Source: Isoetes taiwanensis
Taxonomy: Eukaryota; Streptophyta; Lycopodiopsida; Isoetales; Isoetaceae
DNA length: 64,000 nucleotides
NCBI GenBank assembly: GCA_021234155.1
Contig: JAJEKV010000001.1
Coordinates: forward strand, 35,417,550-35,481,549
Direction of reading: 5' to 3'
Shown: positions 11,178-23,196 of the stretch, piece after piece
Numbering within the stretch: position 1 is the first letter of the stretch
How the letters are laid out: each line of letters starts with the position of its first letter
Notes under the pieces: generated by a model
Seen by the model: only the letters and a program-made list of their open reading frames with translations
Database searches by the model: none
What the model was told of the DNA's origin: nothing
Made by a program: the position numbers and the translations under genes

Positions 11178-12512
11178 TCATGAAGACATCATCTTTACTT
11201 TTTAAATCTAGTGCATTTAACCATCTTTTTTCTCGATTTTGGAAAAGTTTGGTAGGCCTTATCCCATTAAAAAGTATCGATAACTTGGCAAAATGGCTGG
11301 TTAGTGGTGGGGCTTCTTCTACATCAAACTATTGATATAACTTTTACATGTAACTTAAAGGAAAAAGTTTGAATTTTTAGAAGTTGTTTTACTAAAAGGT
11401 TTTTCTATGATTTGGTTCCGTATTCATCCAAGTGTAGTAAATAGTATTTTTTAGAGTGCACGCTTTTTTGGGCCATTGATTTTTTATAAGTGGCAAAATC
11501 GTGTGGTTGTGATAAGGTTCAAAAGACCTTTTTGGATTTTTTTTTTTTTTTTTCTTTCGGGTGGGGGTGACTAACTTTAATAGCATCGACTTCTTTTTTT
11601 GTGTTCCAATATGAGATGCGGATATTGCGGATCTGCTATATTATTGAGAGATGGGGTTTTCTGGAGATGGTGATTTGGAAGCTTTCATGCTGTCGGATAT
11701 GCATGTATTGCCGCTGAAACACGGGTTTATTAAAAAAAAAATTTGCAATAAATCTTGGAGTCTTACGGAGGTTTAGAAAAGGCGAAGTAAGTAGATAGTG
11801 GGTTGTTTGCCAGATGGTTTTCCTTCATTTGCAGAGTTGTGGCTATAATCTGGCTTCTAATTTTGTTCTTTGATTCTTTGTATAAATAAAAAAATTACTA
11901 TGCCCTGCTGAAGGACAGTTCATGGCATGCAACCATTGAACCCATTTACTTTAGAGTTTCCAAAAAATTCCGCCGTTGTTTTGTCTTTTGGTTTGCCGAT
12001 TTGCGTGGTTGTGGATTTGCCAATCCTTGTGATTCATTCATGCCTAAAGTACGGTACCATAGTCTGGGGCATGGTTTGCTTTAAGCGAAGAACAGGCTCA
12101 GACGAACATCACATATTTGCACGAAATTAGCATCATAGATCCAGGTGCAAAAGGGTTTCTAGCTTTATTCGATTCGATGCATTAAGGGTAAGCTTTTTAT
12201 CGTTTTAAGCTCGATTTGGATTTGAAATATAGTTTAGATTTGTTCCCCATGAATTTATGCTTTATGTGCCCTGCCCCTATCCTTCTTATGTAATTTAGAT
12301 TGGTTAGATTCTATTCTTTTATTCTGTATCAAGGTTTCCGACATCTAAGCACATGGCGTGCGGTATAGTCCTATGCAAAAAAATATTGACGCGCGTATAA
12401 ATTTACTTCGAAACAAAGCTACTGGCCAGTAATGCATCCCCTCTTTAATAGCTCAAATTGAGTTTCCAGTGTAGCTTTGCATGTCCATAGCCATGGCGGT
12501 CAGAGCTTCATT
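11178..12512. other. no gene seen
   Basis: AT-rich sequence with poly-T and poly-A runs (about 11540 and 11730). No recognisable coding segment, terminal repeat or RNA gene. The region ends at the left boundary of the duplicated 10.7-kb unit. Confidence 0.4.
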
Positions 12513-12729
12513 GATTTCAATCCTCTTGAATGCCTTGATCTGATAAACAAGGCGGTTTTAACAAATGTCGCTAACAAATGTCTCTAGAAACACATGCTAC
12601 ATAGAAATGGCAGTTTCAACTAGGCAGTTTAATCCTTTTAAATGTCGGTGATCTGATAAATGTCTCAACAAATGGCGCTAATCTGATAAACAAGGGGGTT
12701 TCAACAAAGGAAAAAAAAAAGGTATGCTT

Positions 12730-14445
12730 TTAATGGACCACTCACATGATAGGTTTTTGGCTCAGTACTGAGACAACACGGAGGACAATTTTAGCTGCCT
12801 AGAAATTTAGGTTCAGCATCGCGCCGTGGACGAGGCGACTTAGGCAGCACGGAATCAGTTGCTCCAACGGATGTGCCAGACCAAAATTTTTGTTCACATG
12901 ACTTTTGCCTTCGCAGTATATTCTTCCTTGTGCTACTTTGCCAATTCAGAGAATCGAAATTCAGAGATATTTAGATATCTCTGTGAATTCAGCTCTTCAA
13001 CTGTTGCAAAGTTTTAAAATTTAGAGATATTCGGAGATTTTTGAATTCAGCTCTTCAACTGTTACAGAGTTTCAAAATTCAGAGGAATCGGGCTTGGTAC
13101 TTTTGCTGAGTCTAGAAATTGAAGATAGTCTTCTGCCGAGTTTGGAAATCAGGCCTGATACTTTTGTCGAGTCTGAAAATTAGAGATACTTTTGACGAAT
13201 TTGGAGATTGAACAGATAGGGATTCAACTATCTTTATTGCCCTGTTGCGTTGTACAGCGGGGTGAAAGCAGCATCGAAAAATTCTATGGAAGAGAATAGA
13301 ATTAGGCATGTAAATGCCTGCTGACCCATTGGATTCAGCGCGTGGCAGCAATAGCTCAGTCCCCGCAAGAAATCTTTTGCATGTAAGTCCCACATAAATC
13401 TATGTATTTTCTTTTGTTAGGCTGTGCTCAAGCAAGCTCGGACAAGGTGGATTTGGGTCTATATGTAAAGGAATTCTTCCAAATGGATGTGATTACCTGC
13501 ATGAGACTTTTCATCTATGAAAAGATTGTTGTTTGGACGCAACAGATTTGAGGATGTGGACAAGCTCCAACATAGTTCTCAAACAAGCTTCAAGTGCACA
13601 AGCTCCAACATAGTTCTCAAAAACCGGCAGTTCACATAATCCGGCTAGAAACTCCAGAGCAAGCAGTCAAAGGAATTGCCTGATAGAATTCACCAATACC
13701 ATGCAAATAGTTTCAGAGTTCCAACTCGGTTACGCCTCTCTTATAAAGTGTCACTTGAAATTGATCTGTATAAGTCTGAATACGGAATCAGGAATCAATC
13801 TTGCAATTGAGTTCAGCCCAAACACCACACTACAGGTTTCGGTTGTTGCACCTCCATAGCCTCAAATCTGTTACGCCCAAACAGCAATCCGCAATCGGAT
13901 TCATCTGTTGCAATCAAATTCGTGAGGACTTATGGATGCCACAGTCTCCTCGTTCAATCCGACCAACTGCTTAATCAATCTGTCTGTGCGCTGGACAGTA
14001 AGTAAATACTAATCCATTATCAGATTTGTTCCCCTTTGCTTGCTTTTTATTTTATTTTTTCCAACAACATTCTTGCCACGTCAAACCAAGAAATGCAACC
14101 AACAAATGTTGGATCAATATATTTCTAGCCGTAATCAGCTACTAAATGAACCCTGCAATTCCCGAGCTTTACTTTGATTCCAAATATATGCATGATTTCA
14201 TTAATTGGAGAGAATAACACAACTTTGAGAATTTTGACCTAAGCTGATCTCATTAATGGGCCATTCACATGAGAAACTTTTTTGCCAGCACTGAAACAGC
14301 GCTGGGCCGTTTGTCAGCTGCTGAGAAAATTAGATTCAGACGGCGCGCGAGCTGAGCCAGAAATTTGTGCCCAGCTGAGGCAGTGCTTAATCAGTAGGGC
14401 GAATTCAGCAGACCAAAATTTGCAACCACATGAGGCCCAAAACAA
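12730..14445 (+). repeat. diverged direct repeats (~170-190 bp), possible old LTR or MITE pair
   Basis: The segment at about 12730-12905 (taatggaccactcacatga, later gaccaaaatttttg and cacatgac) is echoed at about 14252-14445 (taatgggccattcacatga, later gaccaaaatttgc and cacatgag) with intervening similarity. Copy 2 has the same pair near 23415-23590 and 24942-25115. They could be LTR remnants of a 1.5-kb element or two members of one repeat family. Between them, 12.94-13.09 kb contains a smaller repeated motif (gaattcagctcttcaa). Confidence 0.4.
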
Positions 14446-14949
14446 GCCTGAATCTAGATTGCTGAACCCCAAATTCTGTGAAAATCGAGAATAAAATCTA
14501 GAAACAACGAATCCTTTCAAGCACCTAAGCACGAATACCTTTCTACTGTGCTGTTTTTTCTCTAAGCCCGGCCCCTTACCATTCGTTTAGCTTGAATCAA
14601 AGCCCAAGTCTGCAGATTCGTGCCCTGATCTTGCCGGACTTCTGCCCTGGTTTTGCCCAGTTTGCCTCGAATCCAAGAATTTGTGCCGTGATCATGCTCT
14701 TTTTGCCTGGAATCAAAAGTCCATCATTCTTCTTCAATCGAATTTGCTTGCCTTCTGTTTTGCACGTTTGCTCACAAATTTGTTGACAAAGCCATCAGTT
14801 CAAAGAAGAACACCAGCAAACCCTTGCTATGGAATTCCAGAAAAGCAAAGGTAATGGAATTGAAGAAATATGGAATTCTAGAAAATCAAAGGTAGTTTGG
14901 TTCATGCTAATCCAACAATAGATGAAAATCTGGAAGAAAAACTTTGAGG

Positions 14950-15010
14950 GCTGGAGTAGCTTAGACGGAAGAGCTTTGAGGTCATGTCACGATTCCGGCG
15001 AATCCACGGG
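14950..15010 (+). mobile_element. possible tRNA-derived SINE head (copy 2 at 25630-25690)
   Basis: The stretch gagtagcttagacggaagag resembles a tRNA-like A box (tagcttagacgg). It is followed 22 bp later by gattccggcgaatcc, which approximates a B box. No tail or target duplication could be defined, so this is only a suggestion of a Pol III derived element. Confidence 0.28.
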
Positions 15011-16156
15011 GTATCATGGGTGTGGTCTGCGTTTGTATACCTAGCTGATTCTTAATATTTCATGGCTGAAAGGCGATACCACGTCATGAGTTCAAGCAAC
15101 TGCTGAAAAATTTCCTACACATGGTCAGCAGCATGTGAATGGCTGCGGGGTTCAAGCGTTCAGTGCAGGACAGCAGGGGTTCAGCCCCCGCAGAAATCAG
15201 GCGCCATGTGATCGCTACATAAGCTGAAGTATTTTCTCCTACTTCTAAAGCTATAGTATCCACCAAAATTATTGATTGCCAACCACCAAAATTATTGATG
15301 GTACATACATACAAAATTATTATGTACATGATACTCATATGTTATCTCAATAATTTTATCGGTATAAATACAACTGTACTTGAGTGCACGATGGGATTCA
15401 TTTGCAATGTCTGCTTAAAGAGCTCTGCACCTTCGAGATAATCATGGTCGCCTTCGTGGTCATGACACGTGACTGCACTAAATATTGTATGCTATAAGTG
15501 TATCCAGCATTTATTCAGCAATATATAATGTAATAATGTATAAGAGCTCTTGTGGTATGATGAAAAATGCAGAGCATAATGAAAAGTAACTAATTTATCG
15601 TACCTGGACAGCGTAAACTCTCTTGGTTTTGATGCGATCATGGATAAGTGCATGATAGGAACCACCTAGAGTCTATGGCCATTATGGAGGATAAGCCACC
15701 TCCTACGCCGAGGGTGACGAAAGGTGTAGGCATTAGACATGCATTCATTTTAGGCATGATAGGACACATCTCCACGGCCATTATGGGGGAAGCATCCTCC
15801 TCCTATGCTGGGGAAATGTTGCATTCATGTAGGTTAAATTAAAAATAAAAGGGGGTGGAGAAGTAATGGCAACAAATGAATGGGAGCACATCACGACATG
15901 AATAGGAGATTTTGTCTTAATTTGTGGCTTTTAAATACATTATTATGTTATTATAATGCAAGACTTGTTAAGGCTATACAATTTTGTATGGATGTGAATA
16001 TAGCCTTTATATTTATCGATATAATTAAATATCATAAGTTATTTTCATAATAAATTCTAAGTGTTAACTTAAATACTGTTATTGTTGAATAATGTTTGTT
16101 CAGGTTCGTTCACCTCATGTAATGCCGAAGACAACATTATCCTAAGGGGGAGAGGA

Positions 16157-17633
16157 TGTGACGTTCCCCCAGAATATACGATATAAATATGTATATACTA
16201 GGCCCACGTCACTATACAAATCTACATTAGTAGAACTTGTATGCACCAAGTGTGGGGGCATGGCCAAGTTATTTACATAACTTAGCCAACCTTAGGAGGT
16301 GACCCATTTCCACGTGGCTTCACTCTATAGGGGACCTACCACATGGACGTGCCCTATTGGAGCCAAGTGGCTCTCATGTAAACCCTAACACATAAAAGGC
16401 CAAACCCTAAACCTAGACTACTTTTGGCTCCACCAACTTCTGATCTACCAATTCGTGCCCATTGCTCTGATTTGAGGATCGTCTTCGACAACCGAAGTTG
16501 CAATAGCAGTCCGAAAGTGTAGCAGGGGAGGGTCATCTACTCGAACCACCTGCTAAATATGGAGAACCAGGGAGTCGGCGGCAGCTTATCAGGAGCAGGT
16601 ACTTCGAGTAGACTCCAAGGAGTTGCATATTGTGTCCTAGTAGAGTCATTCTAGAACCTATAGTTCTAAGCATGAACCCTAATCAATGAACCCTAACTAT
16701 AAGTTAGATGTACGTGATTAGGACCAGTTGTTATTCTTGTTATTTATCATGTTATGTTGATATATGATGATGGTTGATCTTATGTTTGCACCTCTTGTGT
16801 ATTGGGAAGGGGGGTAGAGACCTAGTAGCCATTATTTAGATGATGCTCCTAGTTTGGACCCATTAGTTCCCATTATTATGCAGCCTATGTATAGAGCCCA
16901 CCTGGCTACGGAGGCTATGGAGTGACTGAGCACCACACAACAGGGTCAGTGGCAAAGTGGAGGGAGGACCCTGCTGAGCGCGGCTACTAAGGTCCCATAG
17001 CAGGCTAGGCTCATAGTCGGTCACTTCGTGTGGACCGGGTATGGGCCCGACACTTCCTGGGTCAATGGTGTGGCCCTGACTCTCAAGAGTTGCAAATGTC
17101 GGCTGGCTCTTGTTTTGGGGAGTTCAGTCAGGTACGGACGTGTGTCGCCACGATCCTCTAGCTGCCCATGGAGCCACTGCACTTTGGAAGGGGGAGATGC
17201 AACCCTTCCTACCTCATCGGACTGGGGAGATGCAACCCGGAGTAGTCTCATTATGGGATTACGTCTCTGGCAGGTTAGAGTCACGACAGAGCCTGATTTA
17301 GTCTATCTGCAAAGTATGCACAGGAGGGGTGGATGGAGTGGTCGACCCTAGCCATTGTCCATTGCCAGCCCAAGTCATTGCCATAACTCGGTCTGTTCTA
17401 TCTGGAGGCCCCCAGCTGTCAGTCGACTTCCCCTTGAGTCCGAGCCCTGGCCTAGGAGCCTCTATTTGATGTATTCGATGTATTTGATGTATTGTTATAT
17501 TCGGTGACATGGATGGATGGATTATCACTACCCTACGGGGTAGTTTATTGTTGTTACGTTAGTGCTAGTGCTTATGTTTATAAGTTTTGCTTCCGCTGAT
17601 ATAGGGACCCCTAGAGGACGGGACGAAATGACA
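16157..17633 (+). repeat. Ty3/gypsy-type LTR, probably a 3' LTR (copy 1)
   Basis: The segment is preceded by a purine tract (aagggggagagga) and starts TGTGACGTTCCC, the usual form of a gypsy polypurine tract and LTR start. It contains a cataaaaggcc TATA-like box near 16390 and ends near gacgaaatgaca at about 17633; that end is an estimate. It has no partner LTR inside the unit, so it is the 3' end of a truncated element. Open frames inside it (17.0-17.5 kb) are conserved between copies only because the copies are near identical. Confidence 0.5.
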
Positions 17634-19006
17634 CCTCTGTGTCCTCTACTCGATAGTATAGCCACACTAGATGCGAGTTAGATAGAGGGCCCATACGACG
17701 GGTAGCCGTTGGGTGGGGAAGGTCCTTCGTTGTATATTGCGCGCTGCCGTATATAGCGCAAGGAGCGCCACACAGAGGTGAACTCGTTCCACTGAAAAGA
17801 ATCGCGTCTGCATTTCTGTTGCCATTTAGAACGTAAATGAGCAGCTATGGGCTATCATTATAACTGAAAGTTGTTTTTGAAGATCACAATGGCGATCCCC
17901 TTTAGCTGAAATAAATTACAAGTGCGAATTTCTAGACCACTTAGATCTTAAATGAGAAGCGTGTGTTCTATATTTCTCGCTTGGTTTGAAAGACATGATA
18001 TAGCTATAGCAGATTGCCTAGGCGATTTGCTAAAATTAAAAGTCCACTTAATTCTTAAAATCACCACCGTGATTCCGCGGACTTGATATCGTATATTTTG
18101 ATACTCTTGGAGGTGTCTTCAGAGCTTACTCTTCAAATAAAAGGTGTGGTGGAGGACAAGAAAGTGGTGGTGGGCAAGTGTAAGGTGGTGGGAAAAATCA
18201 AGATAATTACTTGGCAGGTCCCTAATAAGGAAGGATATCCTCCATTTGACAAGTATTTGCTAGTTGATGAGTCAGGTTGGTCAAGTTGATGCTTAACAAT
18301 AAGGATGTCTAGAAGCAAGCAATGCAGATGGCTTGTGCTTTACCTTCTTCAACTTTCTACAGGTCCCATACTCTAGAGCAGAAGGATATACATCAAGACG
18401 TTGATATTGGTGTGGAAGTGCTCACTAGTAAGCATGTGCCCAAGGTTTCTCTCTTGCATATTGGGAAGAATAATCACTCGATCCTTTAGCATGATCATGG
18501 TTCGAGAGCTCCAGGTCATTTTTCCATTGAGCTTTGGCAGGGTGCCATTGGTTCTCTCACTTATGTATTGAAGACACTAGAAGACTCAACTGAAGATGAT
18601 TGGGACCATCTACAGGATACAGCTAGAACGACATGTACATGCAGTTCTTTGATTCTAGAGTTTGAGGCTTTGAAGACCACGTGTACCAATATCACATGCA
18701 ACCCATACGATATGTCTACTGAAGAGGCTTGAATCTTCAGCTTGATAATTGTTCTGGCCTGAACAACAATAGATGTGTGCTCATACTTTCTCTATCATGT
18801 ATGGCAAGGTATATATGATGAGATGCAATTAGGGTTCATGAGGGTTGGGTATACATATGATGATAAAGATGCCCTATAAGGTGATTTGCACGAAGTTTCT
18901 ATTGCAAATTGTTTGACACATAATTTGTTGTGTTGGTTCAAGGGATGAAGCAATCATTACGGGTCTATTCTGTTATGCCCCTTAGTGCCATTGCATTCCT
19001 TAGTCT
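17634..19006 (+). other. no gene recognised (copy 2 at 28305-29677)
   Basis: The plus-strand open frame at 18083-18289 is present in both copies but matches no family I know. The rest is stop-rich and is probably decayed retrotransposon interior. Confidence 0.35.
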
Positions 19007-19120
19007 TTGCCTTCCATTCCTTCCTTTGGCAGTTCACAAACTCATAAAGTTGGAAGTGCATTCTTTAACCTTTGTCCATTTCCTCCCTTGTCAGTTCACA
19101 AACTCATAAAGTTAGTGCCC
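19007..19120 (+). repeat. two-copy ~67-bp tandem repeat (copy 2 at 29678-29790)
   Basis: The unit ending cagttcacaaactcataaag occurs twice in succession, at about 19030 and 19097, preceded both times by a ttcct-rich stretch. Confidence 0.75.
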
Positions 19121-19503
19121 ACAACAGAACAAAATGCAACCAATAGGCAAAAAGTCTTAGAAATTGGCTTTTCAATGCAACGGAAAAAAAAAACAGATGG
19201 GCCCAATCCAGTCGTCTTGTGCAATCGGAACGCGATACGTGTCACCTCTTCTATTCTTGAAAGCAACGCGATAGTTTTAATGTCATTCCCGCTGTTTTTA
19301 CGCATCTTTCTGTTTTGTTTATGACACTTTTTGTTTTTCTTACCTGTGTTCTGGTGGCAGCAAGCCACGTGGCACAGCTGAAATGGCCCAATCGTTTCTT
19401 CCATTAGGGCAAAGGCTTCACGGGCAAATTTCTAGGCGGTCAAGGCAGACTCAGCGTTCCGCACGTCAGCCACCCTTTGCGGCCAAAAAATTGCCTACAG
19501 GTC

Positions 19504-19715
19504 CTTTCTCTTATACAAATTCGCAAAAAGCAATATATAAGAATAATGCTTACTCAATTTTGTCTTATGAGTGAATAATGTTTAATCAACTTTTGTCGCC
19601 TTGACCAGCCAGAAAGGGATTTTCTCTTATACAAATTCGCAAAATCAATATATAAGAATAATGCTTTCTGGATAATGTTTAATCAACTTTTGTCTTGGAT
19701 GATGTTTACTCAATT
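19504..19715 (+). repeat. two-copy ~120-bp tandem repeat (copy 2 at 30177-30390)
   Basis: The sequence ttctcttatacaaattcgca, followed by atatataagaataatgctt and gtttaatcaacttttgtc, occurs at about 19505 and again at about 19622. Confidence 0.75.
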
Positions 19716-20024
19716 TTTGCCTTCAGTGCAATTTTGCTTATATGTCGTGCATATGCACCCCCTCAACCATGCTTTTAGAATGTAAGCCCTTCATTTTGAT
19801 CTCTCAGCCCATCAACCCTACTCGATGACAAGGACAATAATGGGCAACAAATTGAAAGTGACACCATGCATGTAGTACAATGATATCCCACATGCTCTCC
19901 TAGGAAAACAAAGATCCTCTGTATTTGCTCATTATACATAGCATTTTTGCTTCTAGAATATACATTTGACTTGCTATCATTAATATTTGCCATGCATTTA
20001 GTATTTGCTTTGTGACATTGGCAA

Positions 20025-20960
20025 CTACTCGCATTTGATTGCCCTGTAAATGTGGTGGACAAATAACAGTGATGCTTTATATCCAACTGCTCCAAGCATT
20101 AAGAAAAATCCATAATAGACACATCCCATGTAACCAAAGAAGAATGACGTCTGCATCAAACCTGTCATAGGATCTGGCATGATAATAATAGAGACAGGTA
20201 AACAAATAAGCCAGTCGAACCACCACAAAATACAGACCTGTGAGTAAAATGGAAAATTAAATTTCTCAAATGCTTCGAATAAAAAGATGTAGCGAGAGTA
20301 TAAAAATACTAACCGACACCACCAGAAATAATCTTCAACAGCCAATTGAAAATAAGTGAGTGCAATGGTGATGAAGGCGGTAACTATCATGAGAATTATA
20401 AAAAGAGTAGCCATAACATGATAAAAGATTTACCCAGTTTTCGCCACCCATCTGCCTATAAACATGAGCAGAAACATATCCTGATATGCTAGAGGTAAGT
20501 GCATATATGACATGTTGTATTCAATGCTCCTCTGTTATATGGCTAAAATATACCCACCAGCGAAAGGCCAAAGATGCACAGGACAAGAACAAGAAGTTGT
20601 GTCCCACTTCCAATAACTGCAGCAAACATGTTGCACAAAAGAAAGGATCTGTAATTCTGATATTAGAACAAAATACTAGCTCGGAGGTGTGATTTACAAC
20701 CAACAAGTGATTTAAATGAAACCATTGGCTCGTTAAATTACCCGTTTTTGCCATCCATACGCCTATAAACATGGCGAAACATATCACGATATGCAGTGGT
20801 AAGTGCATATATGACAAGACATGTTGTATTCAATGCTCCTCCTGTTATATGGCTAAAATATACCCACCAATGAAAGGCCAAAGATGCGGGACAAGATCAG
20901 AAGTTGTGTCCCACTTCCAATAAGCTGCGGTGAACATAAAGGATCATGTTGTTCTGATAT
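20025..20960 (-). pseudogene. TM9SF (transmembrane-9 superfamily) gene fragment, copy 1
   Basis: Three kinds of exon are readable on the minus strand. The last (20025 to about 20170) encodes MQTSFFFGYM, a hydrophobic segment and the terminus HIYRAIKCE. The KxE-type end is the Golgi-retention signature of plant TM9SF proteins. Before it, about 20310-20414 encodes [17 protein letters not shown], another conserved segment. The intervening sequence happens to be open but does not match the family and is probably an intron. Further upstream, about 20421-20640 encodes VIGSGTQLL, YPYNRGAL and ALTSSISGY, with MGGENWV at its end. That exon is present a second time at about 20742-20950. TM9SF proteins have about 590-650 residues; only about 150 are represented. 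It is a C-terminal fragment, probably non-functional. Confidence 0.8.
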
Positions 20961-21077
20961 TAGAGCAGAATACTAGCTCGGGGGTGTGATTAACAACCAA
21001 CAAGTGACTTAAATGAAACCATTGGCTCATTAAAATGTTTATGGCTGATAATAGAACACGATATTAACCCATCTAAA

Positions 21078-21150
21078 CTTGTCCTCATAGGGAGAACCCT
21101 AGTCTCTAGATTGAAAGACAGAGCACCTAGCCAAGGCACCAACCTTAGAC
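21078..21150 (-). mobile_element. tRNA-derived SINE head, damaged (copy 1)
   Basis: On the minus strand the sequence reads ccttggctaggtgctctgtc (A-box-like), then about 30 bp later the T-arm region. Here the arm is shortened to agggttctccct, while copy 2 has an intact arm. See the copy at 31745-31840. Confidence 0.45.
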
Positions 21151-21224
21151 TTAATAAAAGAAAGCTAAGTGCCTTTTCAAAAAGGCAAAGACCAAAAAGG
21201 GAATTTACCTTTAAGGGCCTTTCA

Positions 21225-21895
21225 AGAGACTATAAAAGAACATACATAGGGGGAACGAGATATGAAGAATCATCGCCATAGCCCTACCTCTCTTCCTCTA
21301 TTGATTTTCCCCTTCTACTTCCAATTCTCCATAGCCAATCTGAGCGGGATAAATATTTCCTGCTCCAGGATAAAGACTTCCTGGTGAATCCGGTTGGGTG
21401 GATCGAGCTTCTCTTTCTAATTGGATTATTTTTTTAGTTCTTTGGTTTTTACAGGTGTTTTATCCGAGATCTAAAAGAGGTCTTATCAATTGGTACCAGA
21501 GCAAGGTTTGATCTTGAGTAACAAATTCCTGTGCTATGGCTACTAATCGCTTCAATATCTCAAAAAGTGACTATATGCAAGCTATGCATAACCCTGGCTT
21601 TGTGGCAGCTTGAATCGCTCTTCCTCCACCAGCTAGCCATGCTGATTACCAGAGACAGCTAGAGCATCTAGAAATTGCATACCAATTCTTGCCCGATCCT
21701 GCGCAAACAAAAACTGCTATGAATGACTCTGTGCCACCTCCTCTGCCAAGCGGTCCTCCTTCTGAAATTCCTCCTCCACCTCCTGTCCAAGATTCTGATA
21801 TTTCCGCCGATGCTGAAAATAACCCCAAGAAAGACAGATTGTGTAAGTGGCTTGAAAAGGTGGATATGCCTTACTTCCCTCCATAAGAAAAGTAT
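21225..21895 (+). mobile_element. 5' end of an LTR retrotransposon: U3/R/U5 end, PBS and gag start (copy 1)
   Basis: A TATAAAAG box lies at 21231-21238. Leader-like pyrimidine-rich sequence follows, and the LTR appears to end ...gtcttatca at 21488. A PBS (ttggtaccagagc) follows at 21490-21503. The first ATG (21536) opens a gag-like frame: MATNRFNISKSDYMQAMHN, one stop, then an acidic and proline-rich stretch (SEIPPPPPVQDSD) and CKWLEKVDMPYFPP. The gag stops near 21885. No pol follows, since the DDE-like gene begins within 300 bp. The element is therefore truncated. Confidence 0.6.
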
Positions 21896-22140
21896 TGAAT
21901 ACATACATCTGTAACACAGTGACACTGTGTGTGACCTGGACATATTGAGTTTTGTATGTACATCTGGAATGCGTTGGAGTACATTTTCTACATATTTATA
22001 TATATCATGTACATAATATGTACGATGTTGTGTTATAGTAGTTGAATGTATATCAAATCATGGCTTTTTTTGCCATAGAACTAATGCAATGTACGCAACA
22101 TTTTTGAATTAAGTAAGTAGTTTTAATTTATGTTTTACTC

Positions 22141-23196
22141 ATGCATGCAGCTTTTTTCCTTGCGAGTGAATTGTATGAGATGTTCAAAGATGAACATCTT
22201 GAAGTGAAGATTAGCGTCAGAATGTTCAAGCTGCTTAAGCCTACGTGTGTGAGAAGGTTGAAAGAGAGGAACACATGCTGTTGCGTGAAGTATGAACAAG
22301 ATGAGTTATACAGAAAAGCATTTAGCGTCCTAAGGAGCAAATTTCATGCCAATCGTACATGTTCTTGTGGTGTTTGCTTGCGTGATGAGAACAATGGCAT
22401 CACGCCAAGCTCCTTCTAAAACATTTCAAAATGTTAGCGCTATGTGGAAGCTATGAAGTGCGTGACAAGGAAGGCGAAGAGTGGCATCGTGTCAAGGGAG
22501 GCGCCCGGAGCTATGGCACTAAAAATATTCAAATCTGTCCCTAAGGAGAAAGAGTGTGAGAGAATGAGAACATTGAATGGCAAGTTTACAAATGCATTGA
22601 GCGAACCTTCCAAAGCGACACTTCAAGGAGGCTGAAGCTTATTCTGAAAGCGGAGTCGGGTACATTGCTTGACAAGATGTTTCATCAGCTTACAAAGTTC
22701 ACTATTCACAACTTTTCACAAGTTGGCGAGCAAACAATTCAAGAAATCGGTGCAAAATTTGAGGGATGATTCTGTTTTGTCGATAATGGACTTTGAGAGA
22801 GAACTATACTTTGCGACCACTCAAAGGAGGTTCAGTCAGAGCATTGGAACAATGATGGGATAACTATTTTAGTGCATATAACCACAATGAAAGTCAATGA
22901 GCTGAAAAAAGCTGTTCATTGTAAGATGTTATGAAGCATGATGCTTTCTTTGTTCAGTTGCACTCAAGAAACACCATACTTGGATGCAAAAGGTTTGGCC
23001 ACATCAAATACCATGTCATGTGGTCTGATGGGTGTGCTACTCAGTTTAAGTGTTCTCGAGCCTTTATTTGAATGTGGCTCAGTATTATGACAGGTATAGA
23101 ATTAGGCTCCAGTGGAATTATTTTGGCTCATGCCATGGGAAAGGAGAACATGATGGGCGGTGCTTTGGAGAAAAGGTTCCTTGAAGGCGAGGAAAA
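22141..23196 (+). pseudogene. DDE-transposase-like gene, truncated at duplication junction (copy 1)
   Basis: Fragments of a protein family are readable across frame breaks. They are ASELYEMFKDEHLEVKI, then LLKPTCVRRLKERNTCCC, then a Cys-rich stretch (TCSCGVC). Later come an HHTWM-containing segment and, at about 23018-23046, MWSDGCATQF, where this copy is better preserved than copy 2. The last motif is NYFGSCHGKGEHDG near 23123-23160. The conserved SDGC and HGKGEHDG blocks suggest the second and third acidic positions of a DDE/D-type nuclease fold. The sequence then stops at the tandem junction. I do not know a formal name for the family. Confidence 0.5.

Larger units (their letters stand above)
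12513..23196 (+). repeat. 10.7-kb tandem unit, copy 1
   Basis: Collinear with 23197-33897 along its whole length. Long stretches (for example 16.2-19.2 kb against 26.9-29.9 kb) are almost identical, while other patches differ densely, mainly at CAG and CTG sites. The unit starts gatttcaatcctcttgaatg and ends in the DDE-like gene at ...gcgaggaaa. It holds diverged direct repeats, a SINE-like head, an LTR, the TM9SF pseudogene, an LTR-retrotransposon 5' end and a truncated DDE-like gene. Confidence 0.95.

Noticed and set aside
10972-11181. 69-codon minus-strand frame with repeated residues
   Set aside because: It is the translation of the hairpin MITE.
15084-15338. 84-codon minus-strand frame identical in both copies (25771-26025)
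   Set aside because: Repetitive AT-rich sequence with no family resemblance. Identity again follows from the duplication.
17021-17528. Overlapping open frames on both strands, nearly identical in both tandem copies (27692-28199)
   Set aside because: They lie inside the gypsy-type LTR, and their conservation is explained by the near identity of the two units. No domain or codon pattern supports coding.
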